Below are positions 7,003-14,395 of a DNA stretch of 16,797 nucleotides, one piece after another. The stretch spans positions 1 through 16,797 of the forward strand of contig CALAJG010000254.1 of the NCBI GenBank assembly GCA_937923375.1. The letters are read 5' to 3'. The number at the start of each line of letters is the position of its first letter. The stretch's first letter is position 1. Under the pieces are notes generated by a model that made no database searches, had not been told where the DNA came from, and saw only the letters and a list, made by a program, of their open reading frames with translations. The position numbers were made by a program, and so were the translations under genes. Source of the DNA: an uncultured Leucothrix sp. Its GTDB lineage: Bacteria; Pseudomonadota; Gammaproteobacteria; Thiotrichales; Thiotrichaceae.

Positions 7003-9708
7003 ATGATGGGATCGATTGCTAAAAAGCTTTTCGGAAGTCGCAATGACCGGGTAGTAAAAAGCTACGCAAAGGTTGTTGATCAGATTAATGCCCTGGAAGA
7101 CAGCTATGGTCAACTTTCTGACCAAGAACTACAGGCTAAAACGGCAGATTTTCGTCAGCGATTGTCTAACGATGAAACACTTGAGTCGTTAATACCCGAG
7201 GCATTCGCCACCGTTCGTGAAGCGGGTAAACGAGTCATGGGAATGAGGCATTACGATGTTCAGCTGATTGGCGGTATGGTGTTAAATGATGGGCGAATCG
7301 CTGAAATGCGAACAGGTGAAGGGAAGACACTCGTAGCAACTCTAACGGCTTATCTTAATGCACTTCCCGGAAAAGGGGTTCACGTTATCACGGTGAATGA
7401 CTATCTTGCTAGTCGTGACGCTGAGTGGATGTCTAAGCTATATAGTTTCCTCGGTTTGACCACAGGTGTCATCGTCAGTGGCTTGGATCAGGATGCGCGT
7501 CAAAAAGCATACGCATCTGATATTACTTATGGGACTAACAACGAGTTTGGCTTTGATTACCTTCGAGATAACATGGCATTCAGCAAAGAAGAGCGGGTTC
7601 AACGTTCTCTTAGTTATGCGGTTGTTGATGAAGTTGACTCAATCCTAATTGATGAAGCGCGCACTCCGCTGATTATCTCAGGGCCTTCAAGTGAGTCAGC
7701 TACGCTCTATGAAGCAATTGATAAAGTGGTTCCAAATTTAACGCCGCAAGCGCCTGAAGATGAAGAGGGGCCGGGTGATTACTTAGTTGATGAGAAATCT
7801 AAACAAGTATTTTTGACCGACGCCGGTAACGAACGCGCTGAAGAATTGCTTCGAGAAGCTGGGATTATTCCTGAAGGCGAGGGCTTATTCGATAGTGCTA
7901 GCATCTCTGTATTGCATCATTTAAATGCTGCGCTTAGAGCCCATACATTGTTCCAATTAAATGTGGACTACATTATTAGTGCTGGCGAGATTGTCATAGT
8001 CGATGAGTTTACAGGGCGTACCATGCCCGGTCGTCGATGGTCTGAAGGTTTGCATCAGGCAATCGAGGCGAAAGAAGGTGTTGATATAAAACCTGAAAAT
8101 CAGACCATGGCGTCGATTACTTTCCAGAATTATTTCCGACTCTACGACAAACTGTCAGGTATGACAGGTACTGCCGATACTGAAGCATTTGAGCTACAGC
8201 AAATCTATGATTTAGAAGTGGTGGTTATTCCAACCAACATGCCTGCCATCCGTAAGGATGAAAATGACTTGGTTTACATGTCAGAGGCTGAAAAGTATGA
8301 CGCTATTGTTGAAGACATTCATGAGGCTCAAAAACGCCAACAGCCTGTATTAGTTGGAACTGCATCTATTGATACATCTGAAGTGTTGTCAGGACTATTA
8401 ACGCAGGCAAAAATTAAACATGAAGTGCTCAATGCAAAACAGCATGAGCGTGAAGCACACATAATCGAGAACGCGGGAAGGCCTGGTGCGGTTACCATTG
8501 CAACCAATATGGCCGGTCGGGGAACGGACATCGTACTAGGTGGTTCATTGGATGCAGCGCTTGCGGCAATTGGTGATGATGAATCTGCCCGTGCAAAAGA
8601 AGAAGCGGATTGGCAGGCACGTCATGAAACGGTTGTAGCGGCAGGTGGTTTACACATTATCGGAACGGAGCGGCATGAGTCACGCCGTGTTGACAATCAA
8701 TTACGTGGTCGTTCTGGCCGTCAAGGTGACCCAGGCTCGTCTAGATTCTTCTTGTCCTTAGAAGATAGTTTAATGCGTATATTTGCCTCGGAACGGGTCA
8801 AAGGCATTATGCAAAAGTTGGGCATGGAAAAAGGTCAGGCAATTGAAGCTAAGATCGTTTCTAAGTCGATAGAAAATGCTCAACGAAAGGTGGAAGGCCA
8901 CAACTACGATATTCGCAAGAACTTGCTTGAATATGATGACGTCGCCAACGATCAACGTAAGGTAGTTTATCAGCAACGTTCTGAACTGTTAGAAGGAGAG
9001 GATGTTCAGGAGTCAGTTGAATCGATTCGTTTTGATGTGGTAGATAGTATTATCAGTCGTTACGTTCCACCTCAAAGCTTGGATGAACAGTGGGATATTC
9101 CAGGGTTGACCGCTTCGATGGAGGAAGAGTTTGGCTTGGTATTGGAAATTCAGGATTGGCTTGATAAGGATGATGAACTGCATGAAGAGCCACTCCGCGA
9201 CCGCATTCAAACTGAAGTGGACAAAACACTCAAGAGCAAGGAGTCGCTCATTGGCGCTGAAAATATGCGGAAGCTAGAGCGAGATGTGATGTTGCATGTG
9301 TTGGATGAAGAATGGAAAGAGCATCTGGCATCGATGGATTACTTGCGCCAAAGCGTTGGTTTGCGCGGTTATGCACAGAAAAACCCTAAACAGGAATATA
9401 AACGTGAAGCGTTTGAAATGTTTGAGGATTTATTGGATCGTATCAAACTAAAAGTGGTTAGCTTCCTGATGAAAATTCAGATCACACAAGAGGCCCCTGA
9501 AGAAATTGCGGCACCTGAGCATAATGAGGCTCCGATGGAATTTTCTCATGCTAAAGCCTCAAATGTACTAAGCGATGATTCTAACAATAATAACAGTGGA
9601 GAGACCACGCGCACCTATCAACGTATTGGTGAAAAGGTAGGCCGAAACGATCCTTGCCCTTGTGGTTCAGGCAAGAAGTTTAAGCAATGCCATGGCCAAT
9701 TAAAATAA
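7003..9708 (+). CDS. secA: Preprotein translocase ATPase SecA
   Basis: The product (901 residues, the same length as E. coli SecA) is the motor ATPase that drives preproteins through SecYEG. In order it shows the N-terminal lipid-binding helix with FGSRNDR, Walker A in MRTGEGKT (102-109), the DEVD box (209-212), the preprotein cross-linking domain, motif TFQNYFRLYDKLSGMTGTA, the second nucleotide-binding domain with ATNMAGRGTDI and QLRGRSGRQGDPG, the helical scaffold and wing domains, a variable acidic linker, and the C-terminal zinc finger CPCGSGKKFKQCHG that binds SecB. Two adjacent ATG codons (7003, 7006) are possible starts; GGGGAG lies 12 bases before the first. argJ begins only 27 bases after the stop with no terminator between. 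Confidence 0.99.
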   Translation: MMGSIAKKLFGSRNDRVVKSYAKVVDQINALEDSYGQLSDQELQAKTADFRQRLSNDETLESLIPEAFATVREAGKRVMGMRHYDVQLIGGMVLNDGRIAEMRTGEGKTLVATLTAYLNALPGKGVHVITVNDYLASRDAEWMSKLYSFLGLTTGVIVSGLDQDARQKAYASDITYGTNNEFGFDYLRDNMAFSKEERVQRSLSYAVVDEVDSILIDEARTPLIISGPSSESATLYEAIDKVVPNLTPQAPEDEEGPGDYLVDEKSKQVFLTDAGNERAEELLREAGIIPEGEGLFDSASISVLHHLNAALRAHTLFQLNVDYIISAGEIVIVDEFTGRTMPGRRWSEGLHQAIEAKEGVDIKPENQTMASITFQNYFRLYDKLSGMTGTADTEAFELQQIYDLEVVVIPTNMPAIRKDENDLVYMSEAEKYDAIVEDIHEAQKRQQPVLVGTASIDTSEVLSGLLTQAKIKHEVLNAKQHEREAHIIENAGRPGAVTIATNMAGRGTDIVLGGSLDAALAAIGDDESARAKEEADWQARHETVVAAGGLHIIGTERHESRRVDNQLRGRSGRQGDPGSSRFFLSLEDSLMRIFASERVKGIMQKLGMEKGQAIEAKIVSKSIENAQRKVEGHNYDIRKNLLEYDDVANDQRKVVYQQRSELLEGEDVQESVESIRFDVVDSIISRYVPPQSLDEQWDIPGLTASMEEEFGLVLEIQDWLDKDDELHEEPLRDRIQTEVDKTLKSKESLIGAENMRKLERDVMLHVLDEEWKEHLASMDYLRQSVGLRGYAQKNPKQEYKREAFEMFEDLLDRIKLKVVSFLMKIQITQEAPEEIAAPEHNEAPMEFSHAKASNVLSDDSNNNNSGETTRTYQRIGEKVGRNDPCPCGSGKKFKQCHGQLK

Positions 9709-9735
9709 TAAATTTATAGATTTTGGAATAAATAT

Positions 9736-10944
9736 ATGGCTGTAAACTATATTCCGGTTAGTACTTTACGGCCGGTGGCCGGTGTACGATTGTCTACTGC
9801 AGCGGCAGGTATACGCTATAAAGACCGTGACGACCTGTTACTTGTCGAGATTGCCGAGGGTAGTTCTGTTGCGGGTGTTTTTACACAAAATCGATTTTGT
9901 GCAGCTCCTGTGTTGCTGTGTCGTGATTTCCTAAAAAAACAATCACCTCGTTTTCTAGTGGTTAACTCGGGCAATGCCAATGCAGGAACGGGGGAAAAAG
10001 GTTTAACTAACGCCAAAGCTGTATGCGGATCACTTGCTGAGTTGACCGGTGTTTCACTAGAACAAGTTCTGCCATTTTCAACAGGCGTTATAGGTGAGCA
10101 ACTGCCGGTAGAGCCATTTACAAAAGCATTTACCGGAGCGCTGCGAAGCTTGGATGAAGATAATTGGTTATCTGCTGCCAAGGCTATTATGACCACTGAC
10201 ACCATGCCAAAAGCGATCAGTAGTCAGTTGATGATTGGCGACAAGCAAGTCACACTGACAGGAATAGCCAAAGGTGCGGGCATGATTGAGCCTAACATGG
10301 CAACCATGTTAGCTTACGTCGCAACGGACGCAGAAATATCCCAGAACCTGTTGCAATCTATGCTCAAGCAGGCCGTTGACTTATCCTTTAACTCCATCAC
10401 CGTTGATGGAGATACTTCAACGAACGACGCATTGATTTTAATTGCTACCGGTAAAGCAGGAATATCTATAGATGAAGATCAGGTAGCTGTATTTCAACAA
10501 GCATTGAATGAACTCTGCCAACATTTAGCTCAGTCTATTATTCGTGATGCAGAAGGTGCTACAAAATTTGTTACGTTGAGTGTGCAGTCTGCCCCCGATC
10601 TGGAGACTGCACAAGCGATTGCATTTACTGTGGCCAGGTCTCCTCTGGTTAAAACTGCTTTGTTTGCAAGTGACCCTAACTGGGGTCGCATTTTAGCCGC
10701 CATTGGTCGTAGCCCAGTGAAATATCTGGACATTTCTAAGCTATCGTTATGGTTAGGGGATACTCAGTTAATCGGAGCCGGCCAACCAGTCGCAACTTAT
10801 ACCGAACAAGCAGGTCAATCAGAAATGGAGAATGAGGAAATTACCATTCGGATTGATCTTAATGACGGTGATGCTAAGTCGACTGTTTGGACGTCAGATC
10901 TTTCCCACGATTATGTCACTATAAATGCGGAGTACCGTAGTTAA
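9736..10944 (+). CDS. argJ: Bifunctional glutamate N-acetyltransferase / amino-acid acetyltransferase
   Basis: The product (402 residues) transfers the acetyl group from N-acetylornithine to glutamate in the cyclic arginine pathway; bifunctional members also use acetyl-CoA. The self-cleavage and nucleophile motif KGAGMIEPNMATMLAY is intact with Thr190 as the expected catalytic residue, so the precursor should split into alpha and beta chains between Ala189 and Thr190. Other family blocks are VNSGNANAGTGEKG (77-90), NSITVDGDTSTND, and FASDPNWGRILAAIGR. Length is normal. It follows secA closely, an order also known in pseudomonads. Its TAA overlaps the next ATG by one base, implying translational coupling with the deacetylase. 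Bifunctionality cannot be decided from sequence alone. Confidence 0.96.
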   Translation: MAVNYIPVSTLRPVAGVRLSTAAAGIRYKDRDDLLLVEIAEGSSVAGVFTQNRFCAAPVLLCRDFLKKQSPRFLVVNSGNANAGTGEKGLTNAKAVCGSLAELTGVSLEQVLPFSTGVIGEQLPVEPFTKAFTGALRSLDEDNWLSAAKAIMTTDTMPKAISSQLMIGDKQVTLTGIAKGAGMIEPNMATMLAYVATDAEISQNLLQSMLKQAVDLSFNSITVDGDTSTNDALILIATGKAGISIDEDQVAVFQQALNELCQHLAQSIIRDAEGATKFVTLSVQSAPDLETAQAIAFTVARSPLVKTALFASDPNWGRILAAIGRSPVKYLDISKLSLWLGDTQLIGAGQPVATYTEQAGQSEMENEEITIRIDLNDGDAKSTVWTSDLSHDYVTINAEYRS

Positions 10945-11765
10945 TGAAATTATTAAAAATGTGGATTGGGCTGCTTCCGCTCTTATCTCTGCCTCTCATG
11001 CCGGTTGTCAATGCAGCACAGCCTAATTGTGCGAAAGTAAAAGCTACTTACCAATGCCCAGATGTAAAGAAAAAAATAAACCTGAGTTTTGACGATGGAA
11101 TTTCTGATGTCACGCCAAAGGTGCTTGATGTACTGAAGCGTGAAAAAATTCAGGGCACGTTTTTTATATTAGGGAACAAAGTCGATTGTAGTCTTTATGA
11201 AAATAGCTGTAAGCAAGGCAACGAAGCAGCCTGTAAGTCGCTCAACTTATGTAAGCAGAGAGTGAGTACGTTAAATCGGATGAAACGTGAAGGCCATACG
11301 ATTGGATCACACAGTTACCATCACGACCGACACTCTGAGCTGCCTGCTACCAAGCTGCAATGGAATATCCAGAAATCGAAAATAATTTTGGCAGATCACT
11401 TAACCACCGAACCGGCAGTCTTCCGGTTGCCCTTTGGTGATGGGTGGTTTAACCAAAAAGCTAAACCTCAGGCAATGGAAGCTGTTAAACGTAATGGCTT
11501 TGAGCATATTGGTTGGGAAATGACAGCGTATGATTGGAATGTTGACTATCAAAATGGTGACAAAATTCTTGATAACGTCATGAACCAGATGTGTTCAGGC
11601 AAAGGGCGTCAGGGTGTGGTTGTATTTCATGATGGAGATTTTGAAAAAGAACATGAAGGGAGAGCATTTACTGCCAATAATTTAGCACGCTGGATCCCCA
11701 CTATTCGCTGCGCCGCAGATTTTGTTCCGTTAACCTTCTTTAAGAAAAAACTGCGAGTAAAATAA
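10944..11765 (+). CDS. Exported polysaccharide deacetylase (NodB-type, CE4)
   Basis: The product (273 residues) begins with a signal peptide (about 1-24, cleavage likely after VNA) and continues as a NodB-homology domain. The five CE4 motifs are visible: SFDDG (48-52, general base Asp50 and metal ligand Asp51), HSYHH with metal ligands His123 and His127, RLPFGDG (161-167), WEMTAYDWN (191-199), and VVFHDG (226-231). It should remove N-acetyl groups from a polysaccharide or peptidoglycan in the periplasm or outside the cell; the substrate is unknown. The mature part contains eight cysteines (29, 38, 82, 89, 97, 103, 217, 256), four in an insert between motifs 1 and 2, suggesting disulfides. GGAG at 10929-10932 inside argJ is its ribosome binding site. 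An envelope gene between argJ and mutT is an odd placement. Confidence 0.9.
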   Translation: MKLLKMWIGLLPLLSLPLMPVVNAAQPNCAKVKATYQCPDVKKKINLSFDDGISDVTPKVLDVLKREKIQGTFFILGNKVDCSLYENSCKQGNEAACKSLNLCKQRVSTLNRMKREGHTIGSHSYHHDRHSELPATKLQWNIQKSKIILADHLTTEPAVFRLPFGDGWFNQKAKPQAMEAVKRNGFEHIGWEMTAYDWNVDYQNGDKILDNVMNQMCSGKGRQGVVVFHDGDFEKEHEGRAFTANNLARWIPTIRCAADFVPLTFFKKKLRVK

Positions 11766-12701
11766 GTGGTTAATGATGACGATCAGACGATGCTGCCAAT
11801 TGAGGTTGTGGCAGCAGTTATTCGCGATTTTGATGGAAATGTTCTGATCGCTCAGCGGCCTTTAGATAAACATCAAGGAGGGAAATGGGAGTTTCCCGGT
11901 GGGAAGGTTGAAAAGGGCGAATCCCGACGTTCAGCCTTAGTCAGAGAACTTAATGAAGAGCTGGGTATAGATATTGGCCACAGCACTCGCTTGATCAGCG
12001 TTTATCATGAATATGAAGATAAGGCGATATATTTAGATGTCTATGAAGTGTTGCAGTGGGAAGGTACAGCGACTGGTAAAGAGGGGCAGTCAATACGTTG
12101 GGTTCCCAGTGAAAACCTGAATAACTTTGATTTTCCGGCAGCCAATGCATCAATTGTAGAAGCTGCTTTGCTTCCAAAGCATATAAAAATGTTAGGAAGT
12201 GTGACAAATGATGCTACCTATAAAGAATCTTTTATCTCTAGCCTTGAGTCTGGCCAGTGGATGTTCCTCCAAACATTTAATGAGCAGGACTCTCTATTCA
12301 AACCTGACCATGAAAGTCTAAACTGGCTACTTGATAAAGCTGCAGAGCATCAAGCAACTATCATGCTTGAGTCCCCACCTCCATTGGTTCGAAACGACTA
12401 TAGCGTACACTTGAGCCAAGAAGAGCTACTGAAAATTCAAGAGAGACCTTTTGCTGCTAAGGTATCGGCAAGTTGTTCTACGCCTGGAGAGTTGTTCAAA
12501 GCCCAACGGTTGGGTCTGGACTTCATTATCATTGGGCCGGTTTTAACAGGTGAGAAAAATGGGCAGAGCGCACTGGGTTGGCCGATGTTTCAAAGCCTAT
12601 CAAGTCGAGTGAATATCCCAGTTTATGCGTCAGGCGGTGTAACAGGAAAAGATATGGAGTTAGCACGGGAATACGGTGCTCAAGGAATAGTAAGTAACTA
12701 G
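11766..12701 (+). CDS. mutT: Nudix hydrolase (MutT-type) fused to a ThiE/TenI-like domain
   Basis: The product (311 residues) has two domains. Residues about 11-135 are a Nudix hydrolase with a complete Nudix box, Gly46 to Ile68 (G, five residues, E52, seven residues, R60-E61-L-N-E64-E65-L-G67-I68), expected to hydrolyse 8-oxo-dGTP and so prevent mutations. Residues about 140-311 resemble thiamine-phosphate synthase or TenI: VHLSQEEL, SASCSTPGEL, DFIIIGPVLTG and PVYASGGV. The metal-binding pattern of true ThiE is not kept, so it probably does not make thiamine phosphate. This fusion is known in pseudomonads, also near argJ and secA. The start is GTG at 11766, directly after the deacetylase stop; an in-frame ATG at 11790 is an alternative and would leave the Nudix domain whole. 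Confidence 0.9.
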   Translation: MVNDDDQTMLPIEVVAAVIRDFDGNVLIAQRPLDKHQGGKWEFPGGKVEKGESRRSALVRELNEELGIDIGHSTRLISVYHEYEDKAIYLDVYEVLQWEGTATGKEGQSIRWVPSENLNNFDFPAANASIVEAALLPKHIKMLGSVTNDATYKESFISSLESGQWMFLQTFNEQDSLFKPDHESLNWLLDKAAEHQATIMLESPPPLVRNDYSVHLSQEELLKIQERPFAAKVSASCSTPGELFKAQRLGLDFIIIGPVLTGEKNGQSALGWPMFQSLSSRVNIPVYASGGVTGKDMELAREYGAQGIVSN

Positions 12702-12727
12702 ATGTCTTTCTTTGTAAGTTGTTCAGA

Positions 12728-12752
12728 GCAGGCAAATATCGAATTCGCCTGC
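12728..12752. terminator. Hairpin between convergent mutT and dodecin genes, possible bidirectional terminator
   Basis: GCAGGC (12728-12733) pairs with GCCTGC (12747-12752), and after one mismatch AAT pairs with ATT, leaving a five-base loop. The hairpin lies 26 bases after mutT and 17 bases after the dodecin gene on the other strand. Neither side has a clear T-run, so efficient intrinsic termination is uncertain, but its place between two convergent genes fits a shared transcription end. Confidence 0.45.
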
Positions 12753-12769
12753 CTTCTGGGTAAATCTGG

Positions 12770-12970
12770 TTACTCAAGAACAAACGTGATCTTCATTCTG
12801 ACTTGATAGCCTGAAATTTTTCCATTCTCAACTGTCACTTTTTGATCTGCAACCCAAGCACCTGTTACATTCTTTAATGACTTATTCGCACGCTTGATAC
12901 CATCAGAAATAGCGTCATCAAAGCTTTTTGTAGAGCTAGAAGTAATTTCTGTAACTTTTGCAATAGACAT
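12770..12970 (-). CDS. Dodecin (flavin-binding small protein)
   Basis: The product (66 residues) matches the dodecin family along its length: MSIAKVTEITSSSTKSFDDA at the start, GIKRANKSLKNVTGAWV in the middle and ISGYQVRMKITFVLE at the end. Dodecins form hollow 12-subunit spheres that bind flavins (or CoA) and buffer or store them. The flavin-stacking Trp39 and Gln56 of the YQV segment are in the expected places. The ribosome binding site AGGA lies 9-12 bases before the ATG, and a promoter is visible 38-70 bases upstream. It is convergent with mutT. It lies downstream of the DUF3301 gene on the same strand, but its own promoter suggests independent expression. Confidence 0.95.
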   Translation of the reverse strand: MSIAKVTEITSSSTKSFDDAISDGIKRANKSLKNVTGAWVADQKVTVENGKISGYQVRMKITFVLE

Positions 12971-13008
12971 AGATTTTCCTAATTATATTAATTTTTTAAG
13001 GGATCTAA

Positions 13009-13038
13009 ATCATAACATTGAATTAAAAAAATACACAA
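13009..13038 (-). promoter_or_regulatory. Probable promoter of the dodecin gene
   Basis: On the minus strand, TTGTGT (13038-13033) and TATGAT (13014-13009) are separated by 18 bases. The -10 box matches the consensus at five of six bases and the -35 box at three or four. It would give a leader of about 30 nucleotides before the dodecin start. Confidence 0.45.
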
Positions 13039-13094
13039 TAGGCTAATCGGTGGATTGTTTATAAGATCGTTTCAGTGGCTAAGTTTTTATTGGT

Positions 13095-13412
13095 CTATAT
13101 GATGGTGGTGCCATTAGCATGGTCAAGTTGGATGCTAGATACTTCCTGAGCCAATAAGAACACCCTGCCAAAAGAGCGCGCTTCTCTATCAATACTTAAT
13201 TCGAAGTTATAGCTTCTCTGCAGTTGTATTCGACCTCTGGTATTTCGAACGAAACGTAATTTTTTCAGCGCAACGGTCTGGTCTAACAGCTGTGCTTGCA
13301 TTTCTTTACAGGCAAGTGCTGCCGCACTAGTTGCGGCTTCTTTGGCTCTTACTGAGTCAAACCAGAACCAGACTAGGAAAATCAGAAAAGCAATAACTAG
13401 CAAACTACTCAT
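13095..13412 (-). CDS. DUF3301 family small membrane protein
   Basis: The product (105 residues) has one N-terminal transmembrane helix (about 2-18, LLVIAFLIFLVWFWFDS) followed by a soluble part. The pattern WFWFDSVRAKEAATSAA, then CKEMQAQLLDQTVALKKLRFVRNTRGRI and QLQRSYNFELS, is what I recall for the DUF3301 family of gammaproteobacteria, whose function is unknown. A good ribosome binding site (GGGGA just before the ATG) and an extended -10 promoter support expression. The soluble part is short and strand-rich, with many basic residues. I do not assign a role. Confidence 0.8.
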   Translation of the reverse strand: MSSLLVIAFLIFLVWFWFDSVRAKEAATSAAALACKEMQAQLLDQTVALKKLRFVRNTRGRIQLQRSYNFELSIDREARSFGRVFLLAQEVSSIQLDHANGTTII

Positions 13413-13458
13413 ATATCCCCAGGCAACTTGAATTAACGCAAAAAAAGCAGATTGATTA

Positions 13459-13486
13459 ATAATACCAGTATGTTGCCATTTGTTAA
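13459..13486 (-). promoter_or_regulatory. Probable extended -10 promoter of the DUF3301 gene
   Basis: On the minus strand, TTAACA (13486-13481) is followed after 16 bases by TATTAT (13464-13459), with TG one base before the -10 box (TGG-TATTAT). Both hexamers match the sigma-70 consensus at five of six bases, and the TGn extension strengthens the call. The start of transcription would be near 13452, about 40 bases before the DUF3301 ATG. Confidence 0.55.
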
Positions 13487-13490
13487 GAAA

Positions 13491-13712
13491 TTACAAGCAC
13501 TGGTTAAGACTTTTACAAATGCCCTTCATGAATTGAATCCAAAGTTCATTACTGCTACCACTTGTCCAGGTTAAGAAGAGATTCAGCTCAAAGCGCCTAA
13601 TCTTTGAAGGATGTTCTACAAATAGAATCATGCTGTAGTGCAAGCTACCGTTACTGACCAAGACTGCCTCAGTGTTTACTCTGGCTGGTTTGTCATTGGT
13701 TGTTATCAACAA
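13491..13712 (-). CDS. Doubtful small ORF upstream of the DUF3301 gene
   Basis: A 73-codon frame runs from TTG codons at 13712 or 13709 to a stop at 13491. Its middle (MILFVEHPSKIRRFELNLFL, then TWTSGSSNELWIQF) alternates hydrophobic and polar residues much like a real beta-rich protein. Against it, it has no ATG start, no ribosome binding site, no recognised family, and an in-frame stop just upstream. It could be a remnant of a longer gene or chance. It occupies most of the 333-base gap between the DUF3301 gene and the next plus-strand gene; apart from it, that gap holds the DUF3301 promoter and a TTGTT/AACAA inverted repeat at 13700-13712. Confidence 0.22.
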   Translation of the reverse strand: MLITTNDKPARVNTEAVLVSNGSLHYSMILFVEHPSKIRRFELNLFLTWTSGSSNELWIQFMKGICKSLNQCL

Positions 13713-13745
13713 TAGTCATAAAAACAATTAGTTTGGGGTTAGAAA

Positions 13746-14243
13746 ATGTTAAAAAAGATAGCACTTGGTTTATGTATCGTAACCGTGTCTGCTGGCGTTA
13801 TGTTCAATGTTACGGCTAAGAGCAAGCCTTCTTTGGTAAGTGATATGCAGGCTTATCTAGTAAAAACGAATGCAGAGGGCAAGGAGTACCGTCAGCCAGC
13901 TAAGCAGACAGCGCCAGGAAATGTACTCGAATACAATCTTTCATATACAAATCAAATGAAAAAAACACTGTCAGGCTTAGTGGTAAGTGGACCTATTCCT
14001 GCCAATACGGTTTACGTCGGTCGTAGTGCAAAAGCCGGGGTCGAAGCTGATCTATTAGTCAGTATTGATGGTGGTGCAAGTTTTGAAAGCGAGCCTGTGA
14101 GACGTCAAAAGCGATTAGCAAATGGCAAGATCGAAACGGTAGTTATCCCAGCTGAGAAGTACACAAATATTCGTTGGAAAGTGAAACAGCCTATTCAAGG
14201 GTTTGGAAAGCAGCTTTATTCTTACCGTGTCAAGGTAAAGTAA
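13746..14243 (+). CDS. Small secreted basic protein with a DUF11-like domain
   Basis: The product (165 residues) has a signal peptide (about 1-24, cleavage likely after VTA) and a single beta-sandwich-like domain of the DUF11 / conserved-repeat type: APGNVLEYNLSYTNQMKKTLSGLVVSGPIP, NTVYVGRSA, LLVSIDGGASFES, then KYTNIRWKV and a final strand YSYRVKVK. Members of this family are exported, but the biochemical role is unknown. The mature protein is strongly basic (about 23 Lys+Arg against about 11 Asp+Glu). GGGG at 13735-13738 supports the ATG. A weak promoter may be TTGTTA (13700) with AACAAT (13723). It precedes the giant acidic protein gene by 152 bases on the same strand and may work with it. 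Confidence 0.75.
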   Translation: MLKKIALGLCIVTVSAGVMFNVTAKSKPSLVSDMQAYLVKTNAEGKEYRQPAKQTAPGNVLEYNLSYTNQMKKTLSGLVVSGPIPANTVYVGRSAKAGVEADLLVSIDGGASFESEPVRRQKRLANGKIETVVIPAEKYTNIRWKVKQPIQGFGKQLYSYRVKVK

Positions 14244-14275
14244 TTCCTATTCACCTGGTTGTAGTCCGATAAATG

Positions 14276-14354
14276 CCGCCAAATTATCAAAACAATTCAT
14301 GCGGTATAGATATCACACGTTAAGCAATAAGCCATCTTGAAAGGATTGCTTAAC
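14276..14354 (+). repeat. Leader of the giant repeat-protein gene with two inverted repeats
   Basis: The 152-base gap between the two exported-protein genes contains two pairings. The first is CCGC (14276-14279) with GCGG (14301-14304), extended inward by AATT/AATT across a small internal loop. The second is a perfect 10-bp inverted repeat, GTTAAGCAAT (14319-14328) and ATTGCTTAAC (14345-14354), with a 16-base loop. Neither is followed by a T-run typical of an intrinsic terminator, although a pyrimidine-rich stretch (14356-14365) follows the second. The right arm includes TTGCTT (14346-14351), which sits 17 bases before AAGAAT (14369-14374), a possible promoter. The element could be an operator or an RNA structure. 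Confidence 0.5.
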
Positions 14355-14395
14355 ACTTTCTTTCTTAGAAGAATTGATAAAGAGATTAATTAATA

